Below are positions 7,454 through 15,515 of a stretch of DNA of 39,502 nucleotides, piece after piece. A program made the position numbers and the translations under genes. Numbering within the stretch: position 1 is the stretch's first letter; the number at the start of each line of letters is the position of its first letter. Under the pieces are notes generated by a model. It did no database searches, was not told the DNA's origin, and saw nothing but the letters and a program-made list of their open reading frames with translations. The stretch comes from Bacteroidota bacterium (GTDB lineage Bacteria; Bacteroidota; Bacteroidia; AKYH767-A; 2013-40CM-41-45), in NCBI GenBank assembly GCA_026391975.1, contig JAPLDB010000066.1:1-39502 (forward strand). Reading direction: 5' to 3'.

Positions 7454-9325
7454 TCACCGCGACAGATAATCCAGAAAAGATTTTTCTAAAAATATTTCAT
7501 GCTGCCTGCCAAGAAGCCCGGTTACAACCGAATCTTTGCACGACGAAATAAAAACATCTTTCTCGCCTTTCTTTCGGGATATAAAGCAACTGTCTGTTAC
7601 GAAACCGCTTCCGTAATGGTAATCATAGTAAGCAAATGAAGGCGAATAGGGATTCATGATGTTCTTCCCGAAATCATATTCTTCCGAAGAGAGATGAAAC
7701 TGCTTTACCAGCGTTGGCGCAATGTCCAGTTGTGATGTTATTGAACCAATCTTCTTTCCCCGGTATTCGGGTTTAATTACATCTCCATAAAAGAAGGATA
7801 CGATGCGGTGGTATTCCTTGTCTTCTATTCCGATATCCCGCTGACAAAAATGGCTGTGGTCTGATATGAGTACGAAAAGCGTATTGCTAAACCACGCTTC
7901 CTTTTTTGCCATAGAAAAAAAATCTCTAATGGCCTTGTCAGAATAAACAATGGTGTTCATGTAATTATTCTCCCTGCCACTGCTAATTTTTTTCATTGGA
8001 ACAGGAATATCATAGGGTGAATGTGTGCTGATTGTAAACCATGAATATAAAAACGGCTGCTTCGCCTTGCTCAGCTCCGATACTACCAACGGAGCCATGT
8101 CGCCGTCATGAATTCCAAGGTGTCCCGAGGGAACGGATTCCGGAAAGTCATTGTGCTCTAACACTACATCAACCTGCGTATTGTAGAGATAGCTTTTAAT
8201 GTTTCCGTAATTAAGCTGTCCTCCGAAAATAAATCCTGTCTCATAGCCCAATGACTTGAGGTCGCGGCCAACAGACGGAAGGTTTTTTGTTTTGCTCGAC
8301 TGATTGGTGATTGATATTTTAGGTGTTGAGGGATACCCGCTAAGAATTGCAGGAATTCCCTGGTCGGAAGCATAGGCGGCGGCATAACATCTGGTTAGAG
8401 AAATTCCTTCGCGCGAAATGCTGTCGAGAAATGGCGCATAGTTGTCACCATCAAAATTCGGCAACGCATAAGCTGTGAAGCCTTCAAGGATCAGGAAAAC
8501 AATGTTGGGTTTTTCTGTTGTAAGAAAATATACTGTTGTGTCTTTCTCAACAGCCAGCATTTTCTTAAGGCCGGCATCCGCATCCTCCTCGGCCATGAAC
8601 ATATATGGGTTGTTTTCCTGGTGTGTAGTATATTCCAGTATGTTGTGCGCAAGGCTCCACAATGGATTCACTGCTGCATCGTTCAATACTTGGCTGGATG
8701 AATAGTATGCCTCGCTGTCTGAAATCGGAATTGCACTCCATCCTCCCCTGATCATTAAAAAATTAACCGGCGCGAAAACAGTAAGGCTCAGGGTTGTTAA
8801 AATAATTTTTTGTCTGGTTCCGGTCACCAATTCCTTTTCTGAAATCCTTACAGCAACCCTTTTCAGGTAAAACAATATGTAGCCTGTTGAAAAAATAATT
8901 GACAGGAAAAAGAATAGAAATGTTATGTGAGGTTGCGCTGTTCTGAAAACTTCGCCGGGGTGCTTGAAGTGCAGCAGCGCCTGCATGGTGAGCATCGTTG
9001 TCCATTCCTGGTAAAGAAAAAGCTCTCCGAAACAAATCATGCAATAAATCACGATGAACACGGCAACGAAAATGTTACTTAATCGGGTGATCCATCTTAC
9101 AGGAAAGATAACCGAAAGCGTGAAAAGGGCACCGGGCAATGGTAGTAAATACCCTATCGTTGAAAGGTCAAGCAGCCATCCTGATACAAGCGATCTTAAT
9201 ACATGGGAAAATGTTGCTTCTTGAAAAAAAGAAGTGGCACTAAAGAGAAAAACAATTCTGTTAAGAAAAAAAACAACCAGCCAGAAAAAGATGAACCGAA
9301 AAATAAATTTCAGCATCGGCTTCAT
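7454..9325 (-). CDS. LTA synthase family sulfatase-like membrane protein
   Basis: The 623 residues comprise about five N-terminal transmembrane helices (within residues 1-170), a linker and an extracytoplasmic alkaline-phosphatase-superfamily domain. The domain opens with NIVFLILEGF, whose Glu is a metal ligand, and has SDHSHF near residue 490, whose Asp-His are metal ligands. The nucleophile segment reads YASDQGIPAILSGYPS, so Ser probably stands where LtaS has Thr. Bacteroidota make no Gram-positive lipoteichoic acid, so relatives more likely transfer phosphoglycerol or phosphoethanolamine, or act as sulfatases; the substrate is unknown. The ATG overlaps the stop of the upstream MORN-repeat gene by four bases (9322-9325), so the two are translationally coupled. 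Confidence 0.87.
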   Translation of the reverse strand: MKPMLKFIFRFIFFWLVVFFLNRIVFLFSATSFFQEATFSHVLRSLVSGWLLDLSTIGYLLPLPGALFTLSVIFPVRWITRLSNIFVAVFIVIYCMICFGELFLYQEWTTMLTMQALLHFKHPGEVFRTAQPHITFLFFFLSIIFSTGYILFYLKRVAVRISEKELVTGTRQKIILTTLSLTVFAPVNFLMIRGGWSAIPISDSEAYYSSSQVLNDAAVNPLWSLAHNILEYTTHQENNPYMFMAEEDADAGLKKMLAVEKDTTVYFLTTEKPNIVFLILEGFTAYALPNFDGDNYAPFLDSISREGISLTRCYAAAYASDQGIPAILSGYPSTPKISITNQSSKTKNLPSVGRDLKSLGYETGFIFGGQLNYGNIKSYLYNTQVDVVLEHNDFPESVPSGHLGIHDGDMAPLVVSELSKAKQPFLYSWFTISTHSPYDIPVPMKKISSGRENNYMNTIVYSDKAIRDFFSMAKKEAWFSNTLFVLISDHSHFCQRDIGIEDKEYHRIVSFFYGDVIKPEYRGKKIGSITSQLDIAPTLVKQFHLSSEEYDFGKNIMNPYSPSFAYYDYHYGSGFVTDSCFISRKKGEKDVFISSCKDSVVTGLLGRQHEIFLEKSFLDYLSR

Positions 9326-10851
9326 TGTGCACTTTCATCTCCTTCGGGGACCTTGGTTTCATCCCATTTTTTTTCTTCTCCCACCTGGTAGGTGATTTGT
9401 AAAATCAAAGATCCTCCTGTGTCAAATTTTTTCCATATTCCATCCGGGCTTCCAAGTCTGTAATTTCTGATCTCGCTTATCCTGCCATTGGGATAATAAT
9501 ATTTATGCTCCCCTGTTTCTTGCCCCTCCAGGTACTCGCCTTCAAATGCCGGTTTGCCATCATCATAAAACTGTTTCCAGACACCATCCTCTTTCCCTTC
9601 AACAAACTTTCCTTCGGCAGTGTATCCATTCACTTTGTATTTCCATTCCCCCTCCTGCTTTCCGTCTGTATACTGGCCCTCCGCTATTACATTTTCTTCC
9701 TCATCATATTCCTTCATCGCGCCTTCTTCCTTGCCATTCATATATGTTTCTTCTCTGCGCAAAGCTCCGTTAGGGTAATACCATTTCCAGTTGCCATTGG
9801 GTTTTCCTTTTAAGTAGACTCCAATTTGTTCTATTGAATCGTTCTCATGCGAAAACTTCCATTCGCCATCCCGTTTTCCATCAATATAATTCCCTATTGA
9901 TTTTTGATGTCCACTTTCATAAAATTCTTTCCACTCGCCTTGCTCCCGACCCTGACCATCGTATTTACCTTCTCTTAATACGCGGCCCGCTTTATACACT
10001 TTTGCGCCTTCTAGATTTCCGTTCTCATCATACTGGCGAAAGGTTCCTTCCGGAACACCTTTTTTATATGTGCCTACAATTTTTGTTACTCCTGTATTGT
10101 AGTATTGACGCTTAACCTCAAATTTATCTTCTTCCTTTTTCTGAGTAATGATGAGTTCGCCGTTGCGGTATTCCTCCTTGGTAACTACCCTTCCATCCGG
10201 ATCATATTCTTTAAAAGTTCCATCCTTTTTGTCGTCTTTGTAGCTGCCCTCGCTTTTCGGACTGTCGTTATTGTAATATTCCCGGTAAATACCCTGCTTC
10301 AATCCGAGTTTATCAACCCTGTTAATTTTTTCTTCTTTCTGAAAATATCCGTTTCTGTAAGTTGTGATTGTTATCAGTGTGCCGTCGCGGTTAAATTCTT
10401 TGGAAAGCCCATGCTCTACTCCTGCCACAAACGGAATGATCTTCAATAATTTTCCATCCTCGCTGTAAAATTTCTGCAACCCGTTTCTAACTCCCATTGA
10501 GTCGGTTTCTTCGCTTTGACGGTTTCCATTTGGATAGAATATTTTCTGCAGTCCGTTTTTTATCCCTTCCCGATAATTGTACAACGAGGAAATAATACCT
10601 GAGTCAGAATAAAATTTCCACTCCCCGTCGAGTTTAAAATTGAGCCTGTTTCCTTCGCTTTTCAAACGGCCGTTTTCATAGTAACTTTTCCAAAAGCCGT
10701 CCGGTTTTCCATTCACCAGGGTGCCTTCGCTGGAAAGTTTTCCGCCCGGGAAATAGAATTTTGTTTCACCGTCCTTCGCCTCCTGAGCTGTAAGTCCCAA
10801 AACTGTCGCCTGGCTGATGAGGATTAAAAACAAAAATTTTCGCTGGAGCAT
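9322..10851 (-). CDS. Secreted MORN-variant (YwqK-like) repeat protein
   Basis: Start chosen at 10851 (MLQRKFLFLILISQATVLGL), which gives a signal peptide ending near LTAQ; the 30 codons upstream are not protein-like. The remaining ~485 residues are about 20 short MORN-variant repeats of roughly 23 residues, with the pattern G.W..YY.NG.L..EG.Y.. (for example DGFWKSYYENGRLKSEGN). The family is sometimes labelled a toxin-antitoxin component (YwqK) on weak grounds. No enzyme motif is visible, so a beta-rich binding or scaffold role in the periplasm or at the surface is the safest reading. It overlaps the LTA-synthase-like gene by four bases and probably works with it. Confidence 0.85.
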   Translation of the reverse strand: MLQRKFLFLILISQATVLGLTAQEAKDGETKFYFPGGKLSSEGTLVNGKPDGFWKSYYENGRLKSEGNRLNFKLDGEWKFYSDSGIISSLYNYREGIKNGLQKIFYPNGNRQSEETDSMGVRNGLQKFYSEDGKLLKIIPFVAGVEHGLSKEFNRDGTLITITTYRNGYFQKEEKINRVDKLGLKQGIYREYYNNDSPKSEGSYKDDKKDGTFKEYDPDGRVVTKEEYRNGELIITQKKEEDKFEVKRQYYNTGVTKIVGTYKKGVPEGTFRQYDENGNLEGAKVYKAGRVLREGKYDGQGREQGEWKEFYESGHQKSIGNYIDGKRDGEWKFSHENDSIEQIGVYLKGKPNGNWKWYYPNGALRREETYMNGKEEGAMKEYDEEENVIAEGQYTDGKQEGEWKYKVNGYTAEGKFVEGKEDGVWKQFYDDGKPAFEGEYLEGQETGEHKYYYPNGRISEIRNYRLGSPDGIWKKFDTGGSLILQITYQVGEEKKWDETKVPEGDESAQ

Positions 10852-11434
10852 GGGGCTGTTGAAAAATCTGGGTGCAAATGTCGCAATAAATTTTGCTGTG
10901 GAACAAACTTCCGCCGGAAAGGAGAATTTACACCACAACAATGTATTAGTATTATATATTATTTAAAAAGAATCTACTATTAATACTAAGGTGTTCATTT
11001 GGTTGGTAACTCACCCTTGATTTACTTGATAAATAAGATAATCCACAAAATTGCTTGGTTATGAACCGAGCGTTTTATTGTAATGGTCTGAGTACCTAAT
11101 TTATCCGTAGAAATTAACATTGTGTGTATAACCGCCCCTGTTTAAAAATAAAACAAAAACGACTGTTCACTTCTTGTCGAAAAAAGTTCATAAGCCATGA
11201 CAACTTTTTAGATCTTTTTCTTGCTTTAGTGGAATTACGGGTTAACGGACTTAAGTAATGAACTATCCGGAAAAAGATGTTAGTAGTTAGAAACAGAAAA
11301 AATATATATGAACCGGCATTTGGTTGATAAGTACCCAAAAACAGATTCTGATAATGAGGACGTTCCGTGTTGAAAAAGCAGGATTGTTGAAAACAAAAAC
11401 AATATCTTTGAACGCAACAATAAATAATTTAAAA
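10852..11434. other. AT-rich intergenic region with no recognisable gene
   Basis: Nothing coding is supported across these 583 bases. A perfect 9-bp inverted repeat, TTAGTATTA (10946-10954) and TAATACTAA (10981-10989), lies upstream of the minus-strand MORN gene and might be an operator. The last 50 bases contain the rpiB promoter. The 74-codon minus-strand frame at 11114-11338 has no start signal or protein-like composition. Confidence 0.5.
11384..11410 (+). promoter_or_regulatory. Promoter for rpiB (TTG ... TATCTTTG)
   Basis: TATCTTTG (11403-11410) matches TAnnTTTG exactly; a TTG (11384-11386) lies 16 bases before it, one short of the usual 17-23 spacing. The box ends 24 bases before the ATG at 11435 and decides that start over the ATG at 11324. 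Confidence 0.5.
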
Positions 11435-11875
11435 ATGGGTAAGCCAAGAATTTCCGCCGGCTGTGATCATGCGGGTATTGAAGCCAAGGACGCCATTGTA
11501 AAAATGTTGAGAGATGAGGGTCACGAGGTCATCGACAAGGGAACGTTTTCTCCGGACTCAGTTGATTATCCCGACTTCGCCCATGCCGTTGCGAATTCTG
11601 TTGAAACCGCAGAAACCGATTTGGGTGTGTTGGTTTGCGGTACCGCCAATGGCGTTGCAATAACGGCGAACAAACACAGCAAGATCCGCGCTGCTATTGC
11701 ATGGCGAAATGATGTCGCCGCACTTGCCCGGCAGCACAACAATGCCAACGTGATTTGTATTCCTGCGCGTTTTGTAAGCAACGAAGAAGCAATTCAATTT
11801 GTGCAAACTTTTTTGAATAGCTCGTTTGAAGGAGGTAGACACCAGAAGCGGGTTGAGAAAATATCCGCAGTGTGA
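11435..11875 (+). CDS. rpiB: Ribose-5-phosphate isomerase B
   Basis: The 146-residue RpiB/LacAB-family enzyme interconverts ribose 5-phosphate and ribulose 5-phosphate in the pentose phosphate pathway. It shows the phosphate-binding start GCDHAG, PDFAHAVA, the active-site loop LVCGTANGVAITANK with the catalytic Cys, and NVICIPARF near the C terminus. Start 11435 (MGKPRISAGCDHAG) fits the family length and follows a good promoter; the frame extends upstream through promoter sequence. The next gene begins 13 bases after the stop, so the two may share a transcript. Confidence 0.95.
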   Translation: MGKPRISAGCDHAGIEAKDAIVKMLRDEGHEVIDKGTFSPDSVDYPDFAHAVANSVETAETDLGVLVCGTANGVAITANKHSKIRAAIAWRNDVAALARQHNNANVICIPARFVSNEEAIQFVQTFLNSSFEGGRHQKRVEKISAV

Positions 11876-11888
11876 TAGTTTTTTACTG

Positions 11889-13409
11889 ATGTTCAGGACG
11901 CTTGTTTTTATATCGGTATTCTTTTTTGTTTCACTTGCGTCTTTTGCACAAGACACAACCGCATTCAGGTATGCAAGGAGAATTAATGCTGCAGACATGC
12001 GCCCTTACCTTGCGGTGCTTGCGTCCGACTCACTTGAAGGCAGAGAAACAGGAAGGGCAGGACAGAAAAAAGCCGCCTCATTTATTGCCGGAGTTTTTTT
12101 GAAGGAGGGGTTGCAGCCATGTGTGAATGGAGGATATTTTCAACACACGTCTCTCAGCGCGCGCGCAAACAAGGGAAGGAGTTTTCAGGTGAATGAAAAA
12201 TATTTTGTTTTCATGCGAGATTATTTTTATCCGCCGGGAATAGTCGACTCATTATTCGTGGTCAACAGTATCGTTTTTGCCGGACACGGAATTTTACAGA
12301 ACGGGCACAACGACTACAACGGTCTTGATGCTAAGAATAGCGCAGTGCTTTTTTTGGAAAAGGACCCGGGTAATAAGGCACCCGAAAATCTTTCGAAGAA
12401 GATCAGAGACGCAAAAGAAAAAGGTGCGGCGGTGGCATTGATCATAACCGATTCTCTGGAACAAATTATCAATGATTTCAGTTATAGAAATCTTGTGTTA
12501 CCCACAGCGGAAATGCCCTATGCATTCATTACCCGCGAAATGGCAAAAAACTTTTTTGCCGCAGGAAAAGTTCGGGCATTTGAAAAAAAAATAAAAAAGT
12601 GTGAAAGAACCGGAAAGCCTTGCGGGATCGCAGCCTCAACAGAGGCCCTGTTAAGTTTTGTAAAAGAGACCGAACGCCTGCGCGGTGAAAACGTTCTTGG
12701 ATTTCTTCCGGGCACGGATAAAAAAGACGAAGTACTTGTGCTTACTGCGCACTATGATCACCTTGGAACCCACGACTCTCTTATTTATTATGGAGCTGAT
12801 GATGACGGCAGCGGCACCACTGCTGTGCTGGAAATGGCAAAAATATTTTCCGAAGCCGCGAAAGAAGGCTTTCGTCCGCGAAGGAGCATATTATTTATGC
12901 CCGTTTCAGGAGAAGAAAAAGGTCTGCTTGGAAGCAAGTATTATGTAAACCACCCGGTCTTTCCCCTTGACGCCACGGTGGCAAATCTCAACACAGACAT
13001 GATCGGCAGAACTGATGAAAAGCACGACTCGCTTGGCATCCGCGAGTATGTATATATCATCGGTTCAGACAAACTCAGCACTACGCTGCATAGCATCAAC
13101 GAAACCGCCAACGCATCATTCACGCAGCTTGAGCTTGATTACACCTATAACAGGCCGGAAGACCCGAATCGTTATTATTACCGAAGCGACCATTATAACT
13201 TTGCAAAGAACAACATCCCGGTAATATTTTATTTTAATGGCAGCCATGCAGATTACCACAAACCCTCAGACACTATCGACAAGATACAGTTTGATCTTTT
13301 AGCCAAACGAACACAGTTGATATTTCTTACTGCCTGGGAGTTGGCCAACAGGGAGGATCGCATAAAAGTGGATGTAAAGAACGACATGCCGAACAGAAAA
13401 GAGGACTAA
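11889..13409 (+). CDS. Secreted M28 family zinc aminopeptidase
   Basis: The 506 residues start with a signal peptide (MFRTLVFISVFFFVSLASFAQ). A PA-like insert (roughly residues 105-235) precedes the co-catalytic di-zinc peptidase domain. Metal-site motifs appear in order: AHYDHLG (His, ~288), GADDDGSGTTAVLE (Asp, ~302), SGEEKGLLGSKYY (Glu pair, ~340), NLNTDMIGR (Asp) and GSHADYHKPSDT (His). Family members release N-terminal amino acids from peptides in the periplasm or outside. The start at 11889 was chosen for the signal peptide; the longer frame from 11826 would overlap rpiB by 50 bases. Confidence 0.92.
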   Translation: MFRTLVFISVFFFVSLASFAQDTTAFRYARRINAADMRPYLAVLASDSLEGRETGRAGQKKAASFIAGVFLKEGLQPCVNGGYFQHTSLSARANKGRSFQVNEKYFVFMRDYFYPPGIVDSLFVVNSIVFAGHGILQNGHNDYNGLDAKNSAVLFLEKDPGNKAPENLSKKIRDAKEKGAAVALIITDSLEQIINDFSYRNLVLPTAEMPYAFITREMAKNFFAAGKVRAFEKKIKKCERTGKPCGIAASTEALLSFVKETERLRGENVLGFLPGTDKKDEVLVLTAHYDHLGTHDSLIYYGADDDGSGTTAVLEMAKIFSEAAKEGFRPRRSILFMPVSGEEKGLLGSKYYVNHPVFPLDATVANLNTDMIGRTDEKHDSLGIREYVYIIGSDKLSTTLHSINETANASFTQLELDYTYNRPEDPNRYYYRSDHYNFAKNNIPVIFYFNGSHADYHKPSDTIDKIQFDLLAKRTQLIFLTAWELANREDRIKVDVKNDMPNRKED

Positions 13410-13441
13410 GAAAAATTCTTGAATACTATTGTCCTTTACCC

Positions 13442-13449
13442 TATTTTCG
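13442..13449 (+). promoter_or_regulatory. Possible -7 box very close to a start codon
   Basis: TATTTTCG is one base off TAnnTTTG and ends four bases before the ATG at 13454. If real, transcription would start at or next to the ATG and the mRNA would be nearly leaderless. Confidence 0.25.
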
Positions 13450-13453
13450 TAGC

Positions 13454-13975
13454 ATGAAGAAGGGACTGTTATTTCTGGGTTTGCTTGCAGCAATGGCTTT
13501 TTCGGCCACAGCACAGAAGTTCACAACAGAATTTATGTTTCAGGAATATTTTGCAAAGCACCTCGATACGCTGGATGATATTGAAGGCATCTGGCTTGTA
13601 AGTACATCGCAGGAGTTTTACAGATATGATACACTGTATGATGTCATCAAACTTCCGAAAGCAGCGAAGGTGGCTGTCATGAAAAAACAGGGAATATACG
13701 AGTCATATAATCTTACCGGAGAATCATATGACGTTGAATTCACTGTTACAGATGTGAAGGGGGTTTATTTTTATACGATCTCATTTCCGGAAACACAGGA
13801 ACATTCAAAGACCGATGCTGTTATCAGCAAGGACGGAAGCATGGAATATAAATATGAATTCCCTGATAAATACCTCCAGTTTAAACTGGCCGATACTTAT
13901 GAGGAGGGCACACACGTAACCAATGAGGTGAAGTGGACAAAAATTTTTCCGGAGAAGAAGACTAAGAAGAAATAA
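13454..13975 (+). CDS. Secreted protein of unknown function
   Basis: This 173-residue protein begins with a clear signal peptide (MKKGLLFLGLLAAMAFSATAQ). The mature part is soluble and charged, rich in beta-forming aromatic residues (GIWLVSTSQEFYRYDTLYDV, GVYFYTISFPETQ), and ends in a lysine cluster (FPEKKTKKK). No lipobox, T9SS domain or catalytic motif is visible, and I do not recognise a family. It follows the M28 peptidase by 44 bases and may share its transcript or use its own box at 13442. It converges on lspA. Confidence 0.75.
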   Translation: MKKGLLFLGLLAAMAFSATAQKFTTEFMFQEYFAKHLDTLDDIEGIWLVSTSQEFYRYDTLYDVIKLPKAAKVAVMKKQGIYESYNLTGESYDVEFTVTDVKGVYFYTISFPETQEHSKTDAVISKDGSMEYKYEFPDKYLQFKLADTYEEGTHVTNEVKWTKIFPEKKTKKK

Positions 13976-14010
13976 ATTTCGGAGAAACGGGCCCGCAAAC
14001 AAACCCCGGC

Positions 14011-14655
14011 TTATCCTAAAGTTTCAGAAATTTTTTCAGATGCGGATTGTTCATTCATTCCGTGATGCGGAAAGAATCTTTTTTGAAAGAACAGCAAAAG
14101 CATCACGCCCACACTGATACTTGAATCAGCAATATTGAAGACGGGCCTGAAAAACAGGAACGATTCTCCTCCCCATACCGGTACCCAGGAAGGGAACTGT
14201 CCCGAGATTAACGGAAAATACAGCATGTCCACCACCCGTCCATGTAGAAATCCCGCATAGCCTCCTGTTGAAGGAAATAATGTAGAAACCCCTATCGCGC
14301 TCTCAGAGAAGAACATTCCGTAAAACGCACTGTCGATAATGTTGCCGACGGCTCCCGCAAAAATAAGAGAGAAGCAGGCAATCGCCCCAAGTGTTGCTTT
14401 CGATTTAATCAGACGCCAAAGGTACCAGCCAATGCCACTGACAAGTGCAATGCGAAAGACGCTCAGAAACAATTTTCCAAAGGAGCCCCCGAACTCCAGC
14501 CCGAAAGCCATTCCGTTATTTTCAGTAAAGTGAATGATAAACCAATCTCCGACAATATGGAATTCCTGTCCAAGGAACATGTGCGTTTTGATCCAGATCT
14601 TAATCGACTGGTCAATGAGCAGCACCAAAAAAATAATCAGGAGAGATTTTTTCAA
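14011..14655 (-). CDS. lspA: Lipoprotein signal peptidase (signal peptidase II)
   Basis: The 214-residue inner-membrane aspartyl protease removes signal peptides from lipidated prolipoproteins. Conserved signatures are IDQSIKIW near the N terminus, FTENNGMAFG, GAVGNIIDSAFYG with the first catalytic Asp, VVDMLYFPL, and FNIADSSISVGV with the second catalytic Asp. The family is often 150-170 residues; the extra length is a loop before FNIADSS (GQFPSWVPVWGGESFLFF), as in other Bacteroidota LspA. It is the last gene of the ileS/dksA-like/lspA cluster, with a hairpin terminator between it and the dksA-like gene. Confidence 0.95.
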   Translation of the reverse strand: MKKSLLIIFLVLLIDQSIKIWIKTHMFLGQEFHIVGDWFIIHFTENNGMAFGLEFGGSFGKLFLSVFRIALVSGIGWYLWRLIKSKATLGAIACFSLIFAGAVGNIIDSAFYGMFFSESAIGVSTLFPSTGGYAGFLHGRVVDMLYFPLISGQFPSWVPVWGGESFLFFRPVFNIADSSISVGVMLLLFFQKRFFPHHGMNEQSASEKISETLG

Positions 14656-14663
14656 GTTGATTT

Positions 14664-14695
14664 AAAATAAAACAGAACCCCGACAATCATCGGGG
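14664..14695 (-). terminator. Terminator or attenuator between the dksA-like gene and lspA
   Basis: Reading the minus strand, CCCCGA (14695-14690), loop TGATTG and TCGGGG (14683-14678) are followed by TTCTGTTTTATTTT. It lies 23 bases before the lspA start, so either lspA depends on read-through or the hairpin tunes its share of the transcript. Confidence 0.6.
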
Positions 14696-14713
14696 CTGTG
14701 TTTTAATTTTTGT

Positions 14714-15502
14714 TTAGTCGCGGTATTGATTAAGCTTCGCTTCTATGCTCTTGGTGGTGTGTGGAACTGCACGAAGACGCTCTTTCGGGATCAGCTTACC
14801 CGTAACCTGGCAAATGCCATAGGTTTTGTTTTCAATTCGAACCAAAGCATTTTCAAGTTGCTCAATAAATTTCTTCTGACGCGTTGCAAGTTGTCCGGCC
14901 TCTTCTTTTGCAAGACTTTCGCTTCCATCTTCAAGCATCTTAAATGAGCCCGCTGTATCATCTGTGCCGTGATCGTTGGCATTGGTGATCTGCTGGGTGA
15001 GATTATTCAACTCTTTCTTCGCACCTTCAATTTTCTTGTGGATGATTCCACGAAATTCTTCAAGTTCTTTGTCGGAATAACGTGCACGATTCGCCTGCTC
15101 AGGAAGTACATTTCCCATCATCGGCGTTCTGGCCACCTCTTCTCTTCTTCTGATCGGCATTAACGCAGCTGTTGGGATAACAAGTTTATTTCCCTCTTCT
15201 TCCTTTACGGGTTTTATTTTCTTGACCGGCTTCTCAGGATTGTTTCTCGGAGCATACAAAACACTCATTACCGGCTCCTCTTTTTCGGGTGCTGATTTAG
15301 AAACAGGTTTTTTAGCAGGCAGCGTTTTCTTCGCTGCTTTTTTTGCCGGCGTCACTTTTTTTGCAACGGCCTTTTTCTTTACCGGCTTAGCCTTAGCTTT
15401 TTTTGCAGCCGGTTTTTTAGCCGCTTTTTTCTTTGCTACCGGTTTTGCCTTTGCTTTTTTTACCGGCTTTTTAGCGCTCTTTTTTGTAGATTTTTTAGCC
15501 AT
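14714..15502 (-). CDS. DksA/TraR family protein with lysine-rich N-terminal tail
   Basis: Start at 15502 (MAKKSTKKSAKKPVKK) gives 262 residues. Residues 1-75 are Lys/Ala/Pro repeats (AKKPAAKKAKAKP and similar) like histone H1-type tails, which should bind nucleic acid. Residues ~150-262 resemble DksA/TraR: a long coiled-coil-like helix pair (RGIIHKKIEGAKKELNNL onward) and the C-terminal YGICQVTGKLIPKERLRAVP. Only one of the four zinc-finger cysteines of E. coli DksA remains, as in many Bacteroidota relatives. DksA modulates RNA polymerase in the secondary channel; whether this one does is inference. It begins 13 bases after the ileS stop. Confidence 0.85.
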   Translation of the reverse strand: MAKKSTKKSAKKPVKKAKAKPVAKKKAAKKPAAKKAKAKPVKKKAVAKKVTPAKKAAKKTLPAKKPVSKSAPEKEEPVMSVLYAPRNNPEKPVKKIKPVKEEEGNKLVIPTAALMPIRRREEVARTPMMGNVLPEQANRARYSDKELEEFRGIIHKKIEGAKKELNNLTQQITNANDHGTDDTAGSFKMLEDGSESLAKEEAGQLATRQKKFIEQLENALVRIENKTYGICQVTGKLIPKERLRAVPHTTKSIEAKLNQYRD

Positions 15503-15515
15503 AACCCGAAGTGGA

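Noticed and set aside
11114-11338. 74-codon minus-strand frame in the gap before rpiB
   Set aside because: No ribosome binding site, no promoter and no protein-like features; the region appears non-coding.
11324-11434. N-terminal extension of rpiB
   Set aside because: Thirty-seven extra codons with no family similarity, overlapping a promoter of the TTG/TATCTTTG type.
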